Assembly: GCA_007693785.1 (NCBI GenBank)
Contig: RECY01000025.1
Location: 1-64,000 of the forward strand
Origin: Phycisphaerales bacterium
GTDB taxonomy: Bacteria; Planctomycetota; Phycisphaerae; Phycisphaerales; UBA1924
Direction of reading: 5' to 3'
DNA: 64,000 bases
The notes below the pieces were generated by a model, which saw only the letters and a program-made list of their open reading frames with translations, did not search any database and was not told where the DNA came from. Shown one piece after another: positions 1 through 7,887 of the stretch; position 1 is the first letter of the stretch, and every line of letters begins with the position of its first letter. Both the position numbers and the translations under genes were made by a program.

Positions 1-146
1 ACGGTCGGCCCGCCCCAGCTCTTGTCGATGATCGCGTTCCGCCCGCGCGGGCCGAGCGTGCTCTTGACAGCCTTGGCAAGCTTCTCCACGCCGGCAAGAA
101 GGGCCTGGCGTGCCTCGAGGTCGAAGGTCAGTTCTTTGGTGGCCAT
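1..146 (-). CDS. groEL: GroEL 60 kDa chaperonin, N-terminal fragment
   Basis: The first 48 codons of a minus-strand gene that leaves the window at its left edge. The translation opens [19 protein letters not shown] and continues into the [11 protein letters not shown] segment followed by WGGPT, which is diagnostic for the GroEL equatorial domain next to the nucleotide site. GroEL is the cytoplasmic ring-forming ATP-dependent folding chaperonin. The ATG is at 144-146, with a GGAG-like ribosome site about 10 bases upstream. No groES gene precedes it in this window, so either groES lies elsewhere or this is a stand-alone groEL copy. Confidence 0.93.
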   Translation of the reverse strand, partial: MATKELTFDLEARQALLAGVEKLAKAVKSTLGPRGRNAIIDKSWGGPT

Positions 147-443
147 GGGCGTTTCTGCTCCGTCTCGCGAATGTCTGGATGGTGGATCTTCCGCAGCCGA
201 GGCCCCCCGAAGCCTGTCCTCAGACAGCCCGAAGGCAACCACGGCCGGTGCCGACGCACGCGGCTATCAGTACCTCATGGCAAACCCGATGCCACACCCC
301 CCCACACCCAACCCCAGACCCGTAAAGGCTCCCCAAAGCGAGCCTTGCGCCCAATCCACCCCGGCCACCATCCGCGCCAACCTGTCACCCGACCACGATC
401 ACCTCGCCCCACCTGCCAAGCTGGCAGGCGGCACGCTCCCGGC
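147..443. other. Intergenic region upstream of groEL
   Basis: About 300 bases between the groEL start and the end of the next minus-strand gene. It should contain the groEL promoter. I looked for a CIRCE element (TTAGCACTC, nine bases, GAGTGCTAA) and saw none. No convincing gene, repeat or terminator was seen. Confidence 0.4.
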
Positions 444-935
444 TCAGAGAAAGGACGGCATCGCGCCGGACGGGCTCCAGACCATCCCGTCGTGGTTCAC
501 CGCCGCGACGCGCGAGCCGTCCGCGTTCCCCATGACCCACCCCCACCCGAAACACGTCCACAGGAACGCCGACGCCCGAAGCAGCCCCAAATCTGCGGGC
601 TCCTCCACAACCACCAGAGCCGAGGTCGGTTCGTCGCCAGCGATCACCCCGCCGATCGCCGCATGCGCCAGACCCGCCAGGACTGGGTCCTCGCTCGATT
701 CCCAAATACCGGTCTCCGTCACCCGGGCAAACCCGATCGGCCCGCCGCTCGCCCCGGAGCCTTCGAACACCCATTTCACAACGCAACGCACGACGTGCAT
801 CTGTCGCGAGGCCGGCAGGCGTTCGATGCTTGACAATCTTGCCTTCGGGCGAGGGTGATCCATCGCCCACCGCGCGATCGTGCCCGCAAGCGGCTCGACC
901 AACGCTGCTCGTGACGCGATATCGATGCTGCGCAT
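444..935 (-). CDS. Hypothetical protein, 163 aa
   Basis: A 163-residue soluble protein of ordinary amino-acid composition, with no signal peptide and no domain I recognise. The core from about residue 45 contains VVRCVVKWVFEG, then an alanine/glycine-rich stretch AGLAHAAIGGVIAGDEPTS and a tryptophan-rich end (FLWTCFGWGWVMG, VNHDGMVWSP). It reads as a compact alpha/beta protein. It is divergent from nuoA, with only about 44 bases between the two starts. A second in-frame ATG 24 codons in (MDHPRPKARL) could be the real start. Function unknown. Confidence 0.6.
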   Translation of the reverse strand: MRSIDIASRAALVEPLAGTIARWAMDHPRPKARLSSIERLPASRQMHVVRCVVKWVFEGSGASGGPIGFARVTETGIWESSEDPVLAGLAHAAIGGVIAGDEPTSALVVVEEPADLGLLRASAFLWTCFGWGWVMGNADGSRVAAVNHDGMVWSPSGAMPSFL

Positions 936-979
936 GCTTAGGCCCTCCTACAAAGCGGATTCAGGCTATCATCCGCGCC

Positions 980-1381
980 ATGACGCCAACGACTCTCGCC
1001 AACGTTGATCTGGTCAGCTACCTCCCCCTCGGGCTCATCATCACGATGGCCGTCGGCTTCGCCGTCGCCAACGTCGTCCTCACCCTGATCATCGGCCCCA
1101 AGCGCGAGGGCAAGACCAAGGGCATCGCCTACGAGTCCGGCATGAATCCCGTCGGCACCGCCCGCAAGCGGTTCAACGTCCGGTTCTACCTCATCGCGAT
1201 GGTCTTCCTCGTCTTCGACGTCGAGGTCGTCTTCCTCTACCCCTGGGCCGCCACGTTCCCCAACATCGCCCCCGGCAGCCCCGACGGGCTCATGTGGCTC
1301 ATCCGGATCCTCTTCTTCCTCTTCACCACCGTCATCGCCTACATCTACGGCTACCGCAAAGGCGTCTTCAAATTCGACTGA
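980..1381 (+). CDS. nuoA: NADH-quinone oxidoreductase subunit A (NuoA)
   Basis: A 133-residue integral membrane subunit of respiratory complex I. It has three hydrophobic segments (about residues 12-35, 70-90 and 100-122). The family motifs are clear: YESGMNPVG followed by RFNVRFYLIAMVFLVFDVEV, with the conserved acidic FDVE in the second helix. Length is normal for the family. The ATG at 980 is chosen because upstream in-frame codons read as non-coding. nuoA normally heads a long nuo operon, but here an EAL gene follows it, so the other nuo genes must be elsewhere. A palindromic repeat lies just downstream. Confidence 0.93.
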   Translation: MTPTTLANVDLVSYLPLGLIITMAVGFAVANVVLTLIIGPKREGKTKGIAYESGMNPVGTARKRFNVRFYLIAMVFLVFDVEVVFLYPWAATFPNIAPGSPDGLMWLIRILFFLFTTVIAYIYGYRKGVFKFD

Positions 1382-1684
1382 GAGGCCCCCTCGCCGCTTC
1401 CCATGGTGGCACAGCTCTCTGAGCTGTGTCTCCCCCTCCCACGCCCCAAAACCTTCCATCCCAAGCGGTTATCCCCGTCTCCCGTCCGGGAACGCCCTGC
1501 CCCGATCGGCTCACCTCCCCCCGCCCGACCAGCCCGCAAGCTCTCCGCCGCCATCGGGGCGGACCGTTGGCCTCGCCATCAACCGGATGCCGGCGGACGC
1601 CGATGCTCGCCCCACGCAGGCCGGGCCATCTGGGATACGCCCCAGCCCCTCTCCTGCCCCTACCACGGTGAGGGAGAGACACGG
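1382..1684. other. Intergenic region between nuoA and the EAL gene
   Basis: About 300 bases without a gene. It holds one short palindromic repeat at 1410-1428 followed by a pyrimidine-rich stretch, then GC-rich sequence with no recognisable promoter. A run GGTGAGGGAGAGAC just before the EAL start gives a purine-rich ribosome-binding site. Confidence 0.5.
1410..1428 (+). repeat. Short palindromic repeat, family A copy 1
   Basis: CACAGCTC-TCT-GAGCTGTG: a perfect 8-bp inverted repeat with a 3-base loop, flanked 5' by GGTGG and 3' by a pyrimidine tract (TCTCCCCCTCCC). The same arrangement recurs at 11045-11063 and 41443-41461. It sits 29 bases past the nuoA stop, so it may also act on transcript ends. 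There is no T-run after it. Confidence 0.7.
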
Positions 1685-2545
1685 ATGACCCACCCCCAGC
1701 CCCTCGGCGGCCACCCGCCCGCGCTCACGCTCGTCGCGGCTTCTCCCGCCGAGCCCCCGCTGACCGAGCCAAAGCCCGACTGCCGCCGCCTCGGCGACCT
1801 CCTCGACCGCCAGGCGCTCCACCCCCGCTTCCAGGCCATCGTCTGCCTCCAGACCGGCCTCCCCGTCGCGTACGAGTGTCTGACGCGCCCGGAAGCCGCG
1901 AGCTTCGCCCACGCCGACGAGCTCTTCGACACCGCCGACCGCTGCGGGCAACTCTGGAACCTCGAGGCCCTCGCCCGGGCCGCCGCCCTGCGCGAGCTGG
2001 CCCACCTCCCCGCGAGCGCCCAAGTGTTCCTGAACTGCTCACCCGCCGTCTTCAGCGATCCCCGCTTCCCTGAAGCGATCGCCGAGAACATCCGCCAAAC
2101 CCCTGCCTTGGAGCCCTCGCGCCTCGTGCTGGAGATCACCGAGCGAGCCGACGACGCCGCCCCGGGCGACCTCGCCCGCAACGTCGAAGCCGTCCGCTCA
2201 CTCGGGTTCCGGGTCGCGTTGGACGACCTCGGGGCCCGGATGAACGGGCTCGAGCGCCTGGTCACGCTCCGCCCTGACTGGCTGAAGCTCGACCGCACCC
2301 TCGCCAGCGCCATCGACACCGACCCCGTCCGTCAGGGGCTGGTGCGTCACTTTGCCCGTTTTGCCGCCGAGATCGGCGTCGGGCTGGTCGCCGAAGGCGT
2401 GGAGACCGACGCCGAGCTACGCACGCTGATCGAGCTCGGGGCCCCACACGCCCAGGGGTACCGCCTGGGGCGTCCGGTGACGGCCATCGAAGCCGCTCGC
2501 GAGCACGCCCACGCCCGCCTCACCCCCGTCCCGCTCGCCGCCTAA
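1685..2545 (+). CDS. EAL-domain protein, putative cyclic-di-GMP phosphodiesterase
   Basis: A 286-residue stand-alone EAL domain without GGDEF, PAS or membrane segments. EAL domains hydrolyse cyclic di-GMP to pGpG. The signature is YECLTRP instead of EAL, with the metal-binding Glu kept (about E64). The other catalytic positions are recognisable: N117 (FLNCSP), E150 (LEITE), D180-D181 (ALDDLG), K201 (LKLDR), E237 (AEGVE) and Q257 (AQGYRLGRP). The loop after the Asp pair reads DDLGARMNG rather than the usual DDFGTG, which could lower activity or dimer-dependent activation. The ATG at 1685 follows a GAGGGAGAGA ribosome site. Confidence 0.85.
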   Translation: MTHPQPLGGHPPALTLVAASPAEPPLTEPKPDCRRLGDLLDRQALHPRFQAIVCLQTGLPVAYECLTRPEAASFAHADELFDTADRCGQLWNLEALARAAALRELAHLPASAQVFLNCSPAVFSDPRFPEAIAENIRQTPALEPSRLVLEITERADDAAPGDLARNVEAVRSLGFRVALDDLGARMNGLERLVTLRPDWLKLDRTLASAIDTDPVRQGLVRHFARFAAEIGVGLVAEGVETDAELRTLIELGAPHAQGYRLGRPVTAIEAAREHAHARLTPVPLAA

Positions 2546-2573
2546 GCCCCCGGACCACCACCTACCATCTCGG

Positions 2574-3062
2574 ATGCCCGCCGCTCCCTCGGCCCCGGAC
2601 CTCCCACGCCCACGCTCTCAGCCCATGACCCCGCGCCGGGCCGAGGCGGCCCATCGCGTCCTCGCCGCCCTGGTCGCCGCGGGATGCCTGGCCGTTTTGG
2701 GCGTAGCGGCCTTCCTGAGCCCAGCCGCCGAAGGCGTCGGCACCCACACGCAACTCGGGCTCCCCACGTGCGGATGGATCGCCAGGCACGGACGCCCGTG
2801 CCCGACCTGCGGGATGACCACGAGCTTCACCCACGCCGCGGGGGCGGACCTATTCCGAGCCGTCGTTGTGCAGCCGGCCGGGGCCCTGCTCGCGTTGACG
2901 ACCGCCGCGGTATTCTGGGGCACTCTCTACGTCGCGGCGACAGGCTCCACCCTCGCCCGCGCCCTTGGGAAGGCCGTGGGGCTGAAGGTGTTATGGATCG
3001 CCCTCGGGATCGGGGCCGCCGCCTGGGCGTATAAGCTTCTCACAACCCCGGTCGTGTACTGA
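2574..3062 (+). CDS. DUF2752 family membrane protein
   Basis: A 162-residue membrane protein with three predicted hydrophobic segments: AALVAAGCLAVLGVAAFLS, a middle one around GALLALTTAAVFWGTLYVA, and a last one LWIALGIGAAAWAYKLL. The DUF2752 hallmark CPTCGMTTSF is present (about residues 81-90), preceded by a second cysteine in PTCGWIARHGRP. The biochemical role of the family is unknown. An alternative ATG at 2625 (MTPRRAEAAHR) would remove 17 disordered residues and is perhaps the better start. It follows the EAL gene by 28 bases and may be co-transcribed with it. Confidence 0.8.
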   Translation: MPAAPSAPDLPRPRSQPMTPRRAEAAHRVLAALVAAGCLAVLGVAAFLSPAAEGVGTHTQLGLPTCGWIARHGRPCPTCGMTTSFTHAAGADLFRAVVVQPAGALLALTTAAVFWGTLYVAATGSTLARALGKAVGLKVLWIALGIGAAAWAYKLLTTPVVY

Positions 3063-3125
3063 GCCCGGCACGAGACCGCCCACCACCCGCAGACCGGCCC
3101 ACATGCAGATCGAAAGAGGCGACCG

Positions 3126-3833
3126 ATGCCCACCCCAACTCAAATCGGACACCAGACGCCAAGCCTCACACGCCGCACCACCCCGCGGCTGCTCGCGATC
3201 GCGGCGCTCGCGATCGCCAACGCAACGATGAGCGGGTGTGTGGTCGCCGCCGTCGTCGGCGGCATGGCCCAGAGCTACCGCGAGAGCTCCACCCGAAAAG
3301 TCGAAGCCGAGTACCGCGGGCTCGAGGGCAAGACCTACGCCGTCGTCGTCTCCGCCGACCGCGTCATCCAGGCGAACCACCCCGGCATCGTCCCCGCGAT
3401 CACCCAGCGTGTGAACGAACGCCTTTACGATCACAGCGGCGCGAGCGGATGGATCCCGACCAATCACACCATGTCCTGGCTCCTCAACCACCCGCAGTGG
3501 AAGAGCCGCCCCTTTGGTGAGCTCGCCGACGAGCTCGGCGTCGATCGCATCGTCTTCATCGATCTCACCGAGTACCGACTCAATGACCCCGGCAACCAGT
3601 ACGAGTGGGCCGGCGTCGCCGGGGGCACCATCGCCGTCATCGAAGCCGACGGCCCTCTCCCCGACGAGTTCACCTTCGAACGGTCCGTCCGCGTGAGCTT
3701 CCCCGATAGCAGAGGCTTCGGGCCCAACGACATCAACGCCCAGCAACTCGCCAGCGTCCTCCTCGCACGCTTTGTCGATCGCACCACATGGCTGTTCTAC
3801 GACCACGAAGAACCCTACTACCCCGACTATTGA
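3126..3833 (+). CDS. Hypothetical lipoprotein
   Basis: A 235-residue predicted lipoprotein. A basic N-terminus and hydrophobic stretch (LLAIAALAIANATMSGC) end in a lipobox with the acylated cysteine at about residue 38. The mature part contains a core KTYAVVVSADRVI and a segment LADELGVDRIVFIDLTEYRL, and ends FVDRTTWLFYDHEEPYYPDY. It resembles the next gene: both have a strand of the form VVxVxDR near the start of the mature protein, a region asking for a value by identity (VDRIVFID versus AEVIIYAT), and a terminal F-x-DHE. The two are probably old duplicates. Function unknown; likely anchored in a membrane facing the periplasm. Confidence 0.75.
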   Translation: MPTPTQIGHQTPSLTRRTTPRLLAIAALAIANATMSGCVVAAVVGGMAQSYRESSTRKVEAEYRGLEGKTYAVVVSADRVIQANHPGIVPAITQRVNERLYDHSGASGWIPTNHTMSWLLNHPQWKSRPFGELADELGVDRIVFIDLTEYRLNDPGNQYEWAGVAGGTIAVIEADGPLPDEFTFERSVRVSFPDSRGFGPNDINAQQLASVLLARFVDRTTWLFYDHEEPYYPDY

Positions 3834-3902
3834 TCCCCCGCCCCGCACGCGAGCCCCGTTATCCCCAGCCCCGCACCACCGAGCACACGAGCCACGCCCA
3901 CC

Positions 3903-4571
3903 ATGCGACACCACCGACGAACCCGACGAACACTCGCCGCGCCCCTCGCCGCGCTGACGCTCAGCGTGGGCGTGCTCGCGCTCGCCGGGTGCAACATCCT
4001 CGCCCCGGCCTTCTACGTCATCCACGGGCCCGAAAAGGTCCGCAAGCTCCACGAGCTTGACCCCAACCGACCCACCGTCGTCTTCGTCGATGACCGTGCC
4101 AACCGAGTCCCGCGCCGTGCCCTCCGCGGCACCATCGCACGCTCGGCCGAGGAAACGCTCCTCCAACGACGCGTCCTCCGCAACGTCATCGCCTCCAACT
4201 CCGCCGTTCAGGCGGTCAGCGCCGACCGCTACGGCTCGCCCATGCCCATCGACGAGATCGCCAGGGCCGTCGAAGCCGAAGTCATCATCTACGCCACCGT
4301 CGACGCCTTCACCCTCAGCCCCGACGGTTCCACCGTCGAGCCCGCGGCTCAGATCCGGGTCAAGGTCATCGATGCGGTCAGCGGGCAGCGCGTCTGGCCC
4401 GAAGACCGCAACGGGCAAGCCGTCACCATCCGCATCCCGCAGCGTCCCGGCTACGCGCCGAGCACGCGCAACGAGGCCGCCCAATTGGAAGACGAACTCG
4501 CCGCCCGCATCGGCGTCGGCATGGCCCAGATCTTCTTCGACCACGAGCGTCAGGCCAGCGCGCGACGCTGA
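3903..4571 (+). CDS. Hypothetical lipoprotein, related to the preceding gene
   Basis: A 222-residue predicted lipoprotein with lipobox LALAGC (Cys at about residue 30). The mature part has RPTVVFVDDRANRVPRRALR, IARAVEAEVIIYATVDAF, a beta-rich stretch AQIRVKVIDAVSGQRVWPED, and a C-terminal helix ending MAQIFFDHERQ. VDAVSGQRVWP-like strands suggest a TolB- or LpoB-like sensor or assembly lipoprotein, but I cannot assign a family. It lies 69 bases after its paralogue in the same direction, so the two probably share a transcript. Confidence 0.75.
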   Translation: MRHHRRTRRTLAAPLAALTLSVGVLALAGCNILAPAFYVIHGPEKVRKLHELDPNRPTVVFVDDRANRVPRRALRGTIARSAEETLLQRRVLRNVIASNSAVQAVSADRYGSPMPIDEIARAVEAEVIIYATVDAFTLSPDGSTVEPAAQIRVKVIDAVSGQRVWPEDRNGQAVTIRIPQRPGYAPSTRNEAAQLEDELAARIGVGMAQIFFDHERQASARR

Positions 4572-4672
4572 CCGCGGACGCTGACCACAGCACCGGGCCA
4601 CACCCCCCGAAAACACGCCTCAATCCGCCCGGGTTCGCAACGCGGGAAGCCCGCGGCGAGTACAGTCGGGCC

Positions 4673-5791
4673 TTGAGGCCAGCGCCAGAACAGCCCGTCC
4701 GCGTGCTTCACGTGGTCCGCCCCGCCGACGACGCCGCGTGCCCGCGACGCGCGGTCGCCAGCGATCGTGACGAAGGCTCCGACGCCCTCGCAGCGCTCTG
4801 CGCGCAGACCATCCGCCGGACCGCCCGCCTGGGGGTGACGCACCGCGTCGTCGCGCTCGGCGCGAGCGCCGAAGACCGCTGCCGCGCACTCGGGCTCCGC
4901 CCGGACTGGCGTCTGCCGACCCCCGCCGGCTCGCTGCGCCTCGCGTCGAGGTTCCTGCCCGATCTCGTGCGGCAACACGCCTTTGACGTTGTCCACGCCT
5001 GGGGCGCGGGCCCCGCGTCCGCGGCGGGGACGCTCCGCAAACGAACCGGCGTCCGCGTGCTCAGGACCAACGCCGCACGGGCCGACGACCCTCGCGCCCG
5101 CCTGGATCCGCCGGGCTCGGTCGCTCAGCCGGGCGCGCTCCTGCTCCCCCCGGGCCCGACCCGCGACGAAGCCGCCGAGGCCCTCGGGCTTGATCCCCGC
5201 GCGTTCACCGTCGCCCTGCTCAGCGACACGCCCGGGGACGGGCTGGCGTTCAGCGGGGTCTTCTCCGGCGGGCTCCTCCAATCCACCGCCGGCAGCTTCG
5301 CACTCATCCTCGCCCGTCACGCCGCCGCCCTGGAACGCGCCGCCGCCTTCAAGCGACGCACCGCGCTGGATTGGCCGCTGCTCGAGACCGACGCCCCGGT
5401 GCTGCTCGCGGCTCGTGCGGCTCACGTCGCCTGGGTCGCCCCCGGGCGACCGGGCCGCCCGCTCTCTCCGGGGCTCGCGCTCGCCGCCGGCGCGTGCCAC
5501 GCCGCGGGCATCCCCGTGGTCACCTCCACCGATCGCGCTCCGGGCGTTGGCGGGCTCGTGCCCGGGTGCGCCGCCAGCGGGGAGCACGCCGCCGCGATGT
5601 TCTGCGCGACCTACGAACTCGCCCGCTCCCCTCGCGCGCTCGCCGAAGCGCGAGCCGCCGCGGTGCGCCTCCGGGAGCCCGACGCGGAAGCCTTCACCAA
5701 CGCCGTCCTTGCACGATGGCGACCACCCGCCCAACCGGGCGCGACCGGCGATGCTGACGCCCGTCGCCCCGTCACGGAGACCACCGCATGA
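4673..5791 (+). CDS. Glycosyltransferase-like protein (GT4/GT-B fold suspected)
   Basis: A 372-residue cytoplasmic protein read from a TTG codon at 4673. No ATG is available near the start of homologous-looking sequence. The N-terminal part RVLHVVRP followed later by QHAFDVVHAWGAGPASAAGTLRK resembles the acceptor domain of GT-B glycosyltransferases (FDVVHAWG). The C-terminal half has SPGLALAAGACHAAGIPVVTS and SGEHAAAMFCATYELARSPRALAEAR, like the donor domain (EAMAAGxPVV and final helices). The sugar-nucleotide-binding residues are weak, so activity is uncertain. It overlaps the phosphatase gene by four bases (ATGA), implying translational coupling. Confidence 0.6.
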   Translation: MRPAPEQPVRVLHVVRPADDAACPRRAVASDRDEGSDALAALCAQTIRRTARLGVTHRVVALGASAEDRCRALGLRPDWRLPTPAGSLRLASRFLPDLVRQHAFDVVHAWGAGPASAAGTLRKRTGVRVLRTNAARADDPRARLDPPGSVAQPGALLLPPGPTRDEAAEALGLDPRAFTVALLSDTPGDGLAFSGVFSGGLLQSTAGSFALILARHAAALERAAAFKRRTALDWPLLETDAPVLLAARAAHVAWVAPGRPGRPLSPGLALAAGACHAAGIPVVTSTDRAPGVGGLVPGCAASGEHAAAMFCATYELARSPRALAEARAAAVRLREPDAEAFTNAVLARWRPPAQPGATGDADARRPVTETTA

Positions 5792-6303
5792 CCAGCGAGC
5801 ACAAGCTCGGCGTGCTGTTCATCTGCCTCGGGAACATCTGCCGATCGCCCATGGCCGAGGGCGTCTTCATCCACCTCGCCCAAAAACGCGGCCTGCTCGA
5901 CCGCTTCGACGTCGACTCCTGCGGCACCGGGCGCTGGCACGTCGGTAACCCGCCCGACCACCGCGCCGTCGCCGTCGCCTACCGACGCGGCATCCAGCTC
6001 CCCTCCGTCGCGCGCCAGCTCGACCCCAACGCCGACTTCAAGCGCTTCGACCTTCTCCTCGCGATGGACCGCGCCAACCGCGACGCCCTCCTCGCCGCCG
6101 GCGCGCCGCCCGAACAGGTCTATCTGCTCCGACAGTTCGACCGCATCACCGAAGGACACCAGGAAACCGGGCTCGAAGTCCCCGATCCCTACTTCGGCCC
6201 CGATGACGATGACGAGGGCTTCGAACGCGTCCTCGACATGCTCGAGAGCGCCTGCGAAGGCCTCCTCGATACACTCACCGAGAAACCCACCGAGCCCGAG
6301 TAG
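5788..6303 (+). CDS. Low-molecular-weight protein-tyrosine phosphatase
   Basis: A 171-residue cytoplasmic phosphatase. The P-loop CLGNICRSP near the N-terminus carries the nucleophile C13 and R19. The general-acid loop DPYFG lies at about residue 135, and the family segment LLLAMDRANRD is present. These enzymes dephosphorylate tyrosine or arginine residues and in exopolysaccharide loci counteract tyrosine autokinases. No kinase partner lies here. The start overlaps the stop of the glycosyltransferase-like gene by four bases, which hints at a shared role in surface polysaccharide. Confidence 0.9.
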   Translation: MTSEHKLGVLFICLGNICRSPMAEGVFIHLAQKRGLLDRFDVDSCGTGRWHVGNPPDHRAVAVAYRRGIQLPSVARQLDPNADFKRFDLLLAMDRANRDALLAAGAPPEQVYLLRQFDRITEGHQETGLEVPDPYFGPDDDDEGFERVLDMLESACEGLLDTLTEKPTEPE

Positions 6304-6339
6304 CCCCCGTGGCCCGGGCGCAAAGCCCCATCAAGACCA

Positions 6340-6368
6340 CAAACAAAAACACGGGCGAGACGCCCGTG
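6340..6368 (-). terminator. Intrinsic terminator of sucA-sucB; palindromic repeat family B copy 1
   Basis: On the minus strand the perfect stem CACGGGCG-TCT-CGCCCGTG is followed directly by TTTTTGTTTG, the classical layout of a rho-independent terminator. It lies 32 bases beyond the sucB stop and between convergent genes. The palindrome recurs, without the T-run, at 41392-41410, so it is also a dispersed repeat. Confidence 0.8.
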
Positions 6369-6399
6369 CCACGGCTTGCCGTTGAATGTGCGCGAGAAC

Positions 6400-7782
6400 T
6401 CAGAGCTCGAGCATCAGCCGCTGCGGGTCCTCGATCGCTTCCTTGATCTTCACCAGGAACTGCACCGCCTCGGCCCCGTCCACGATCCGGTGGTCGTAGC
6501 TCAGCGCCAAGTACATCATCGGGCGGATCGCCACCTCGCCGGGCTTGGAAGGGTGCTCCACCGCGCGGTTCTTGATCGCGTGCATCCCGAGGATCGCCGA
6601 CTGCGGCGGGTTCAGGATCGGCGTCGACATCAGGCTCCCGAAGATCCCGCCGTTGGTGATCGTGAACGTCCCGCCGGTCATGTCTTCCAGCGTGATCTTC
6701 CCGTCGCGGGCCTTGGTCGCCAGTTCCTTCACGCCGCGCTCGATCCCCGCGAACGAGAGCGTCTCGCAGTTCCGCAGCACCGGCACGACCAGCCCCTTCG
6801 GGCTCGCGACCGCGAGCGCGATGTCGCAGTAGTCGTGCTTCTGGATCGATGGCTTGCCCTGCTCGTCCTCGGTGATGTACGCGTTGACCAAGGGGAACGC
6901 CCGCAGGGCGTTGACGCACGCCTTGACGAAGAACGACATGAACCCGAGCCCGACGCCGTGCTGCTCGCCGAAGCGGTCCTTGTACTGCTTGCGCAGGCTC
7001 AGCACGGCGGACATATCGCACTCGTTGAACGTCGTGAGCATCGCGGCCGTGTGCTGCGCCTCGACCAGCCGAGACGCGATGCGCTGGCGCATCGGGCTCA
7101 TCCGCTCCACGCTCGTCGCACGGCTCGCGCCGCCCCCGGCACTCGCTGACCCGCCAGAGCCTCCGCCGCCGGAAGCTGTCCCTGCCTGTAAAGCCGCCAG
7201 CACGTCCTGCTCGCGGATCCGCCCGCCGGCCCCGGTCCCGACCACGCGCGAGAGATCCAGCCCCCGCTCGTCGGCCAGCTTCTTCGCCAGGGGCGTCGCG
7301 GAGAACGCGCCGCCGCCCGCGGACGCGCCGTTCGCCGTGCCGTTGGTGTTTGGGGCCGACGCGGACGGGGCCTGCTTCGCCGGAACTTGACTCTCGGAGG
7401 CCTTGGCTTCGCTCGCCTTGCTCTCCCCATGCGGCTTCGGCTCGGTCGCGACCGCCCCCTTGGCGCCGCCGCCGTCCGCGTCTGATCCGCCCTCTCGCTT
7501 GGCCGCGGGCTTTTGCTCGCTCGCCGAGCCGCCCGCCGGCTTTTCGGCCGACTCGTCGATCGTGCCGACGACCGCGCCGACCTCGACGTCGTCCCCCTCG
7601 CTCGCGCCGCGCTTGAGCACGCCGGCCGCCGGCGCGGGGATCTCCATCGTGACCTTGTCGGTCTCGAGTTCCATCACCGGCTCATCGCGTTCGACGTAGT
7701 CGCCGTCGCTCTTGAGCCACGCCGCCACCACGCCGCTGGTGACGCTCTCGCCCACGGTCGGGATCACGATGTCGGTCGCCAT
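6400..7782 (-). CDS. sucB: Dihydrolipoamide succinyltransferase, E2 of 2-oxoglutarate dehydrogenase
   Basis: A 460-residue E2 component that transfers the succinyl group to CoA in the TCA cycle. Domain order: an N-terminal lipoyl domain with the lipoylated lysine K43 in ETDKVTM; a long Ala/Ser/Lys-rich linker (about 80-160); a peripheral subunit-binding domain ([21 protein letters not shown] followed by [12 protein letters not shown]); and a catalytic domain of the acyltransferase family ending in the active-site motif SYDHRIVDG near the C-terminus. Length is normal. It lies 105 bases downstream of sucA in the same direction. No lpd (E3) gene is adjacent. Confidence 0.95.
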   Translation of the reverse strand: MATDIVIPTVGESVTSGVVAAWLKSDGDYVERDEPVMELETDKVTMEIPAPAAGVLKRGASEGDDVEVGAVVGTIDESAEKPAGGSASEQKPAAKREGGSDADGGGAKGAVATEPKPHGESKASEAKASESQVPAKQAPSASAPNTNGTANGASAGGGAFSATPLAKKLADERGLDLSRVVGTGAGGRIREQDVLAALQAGTASGGGGSGGSASAGGGASRATSVERMSPMRQRIASRLVEAQHTAAMLTTFNECDMSAVLSLRKQYKDRFGEQHGVGLGFMSFFVKACVNALRAFPLVNAYITEDEQGKPSIQKHDYCDIALAVASPKGLVVPVLRNCETLSFAGIERGVKELATKARDGKITLEDMTGGTFTITNGGIFGSLMSTPILNPPQSAILGMHAIKNRAVEHPSKPGEVAIRPMMYLALSYDHRIVDGAEAVQFLVKIKEAIEDPQRLMLEL

Positions 7783-7887
7783 AAGCCGTCGTCCTGCCGC
7801 TCTTGGTTGCGGTGCGCTCGCTCGCGCACCGGTTTACACACACCCGCCCGTTTCCCGGGTCGCCCGTCGCCCTCTTCGAGAACGCGA

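Noticed and set aside
147-443. CIRCE operator or groES gene upstream of groEL
   Set aside because: No TTAGCACTC-type inverted repeat and no GroES-like reading frame in this interval.
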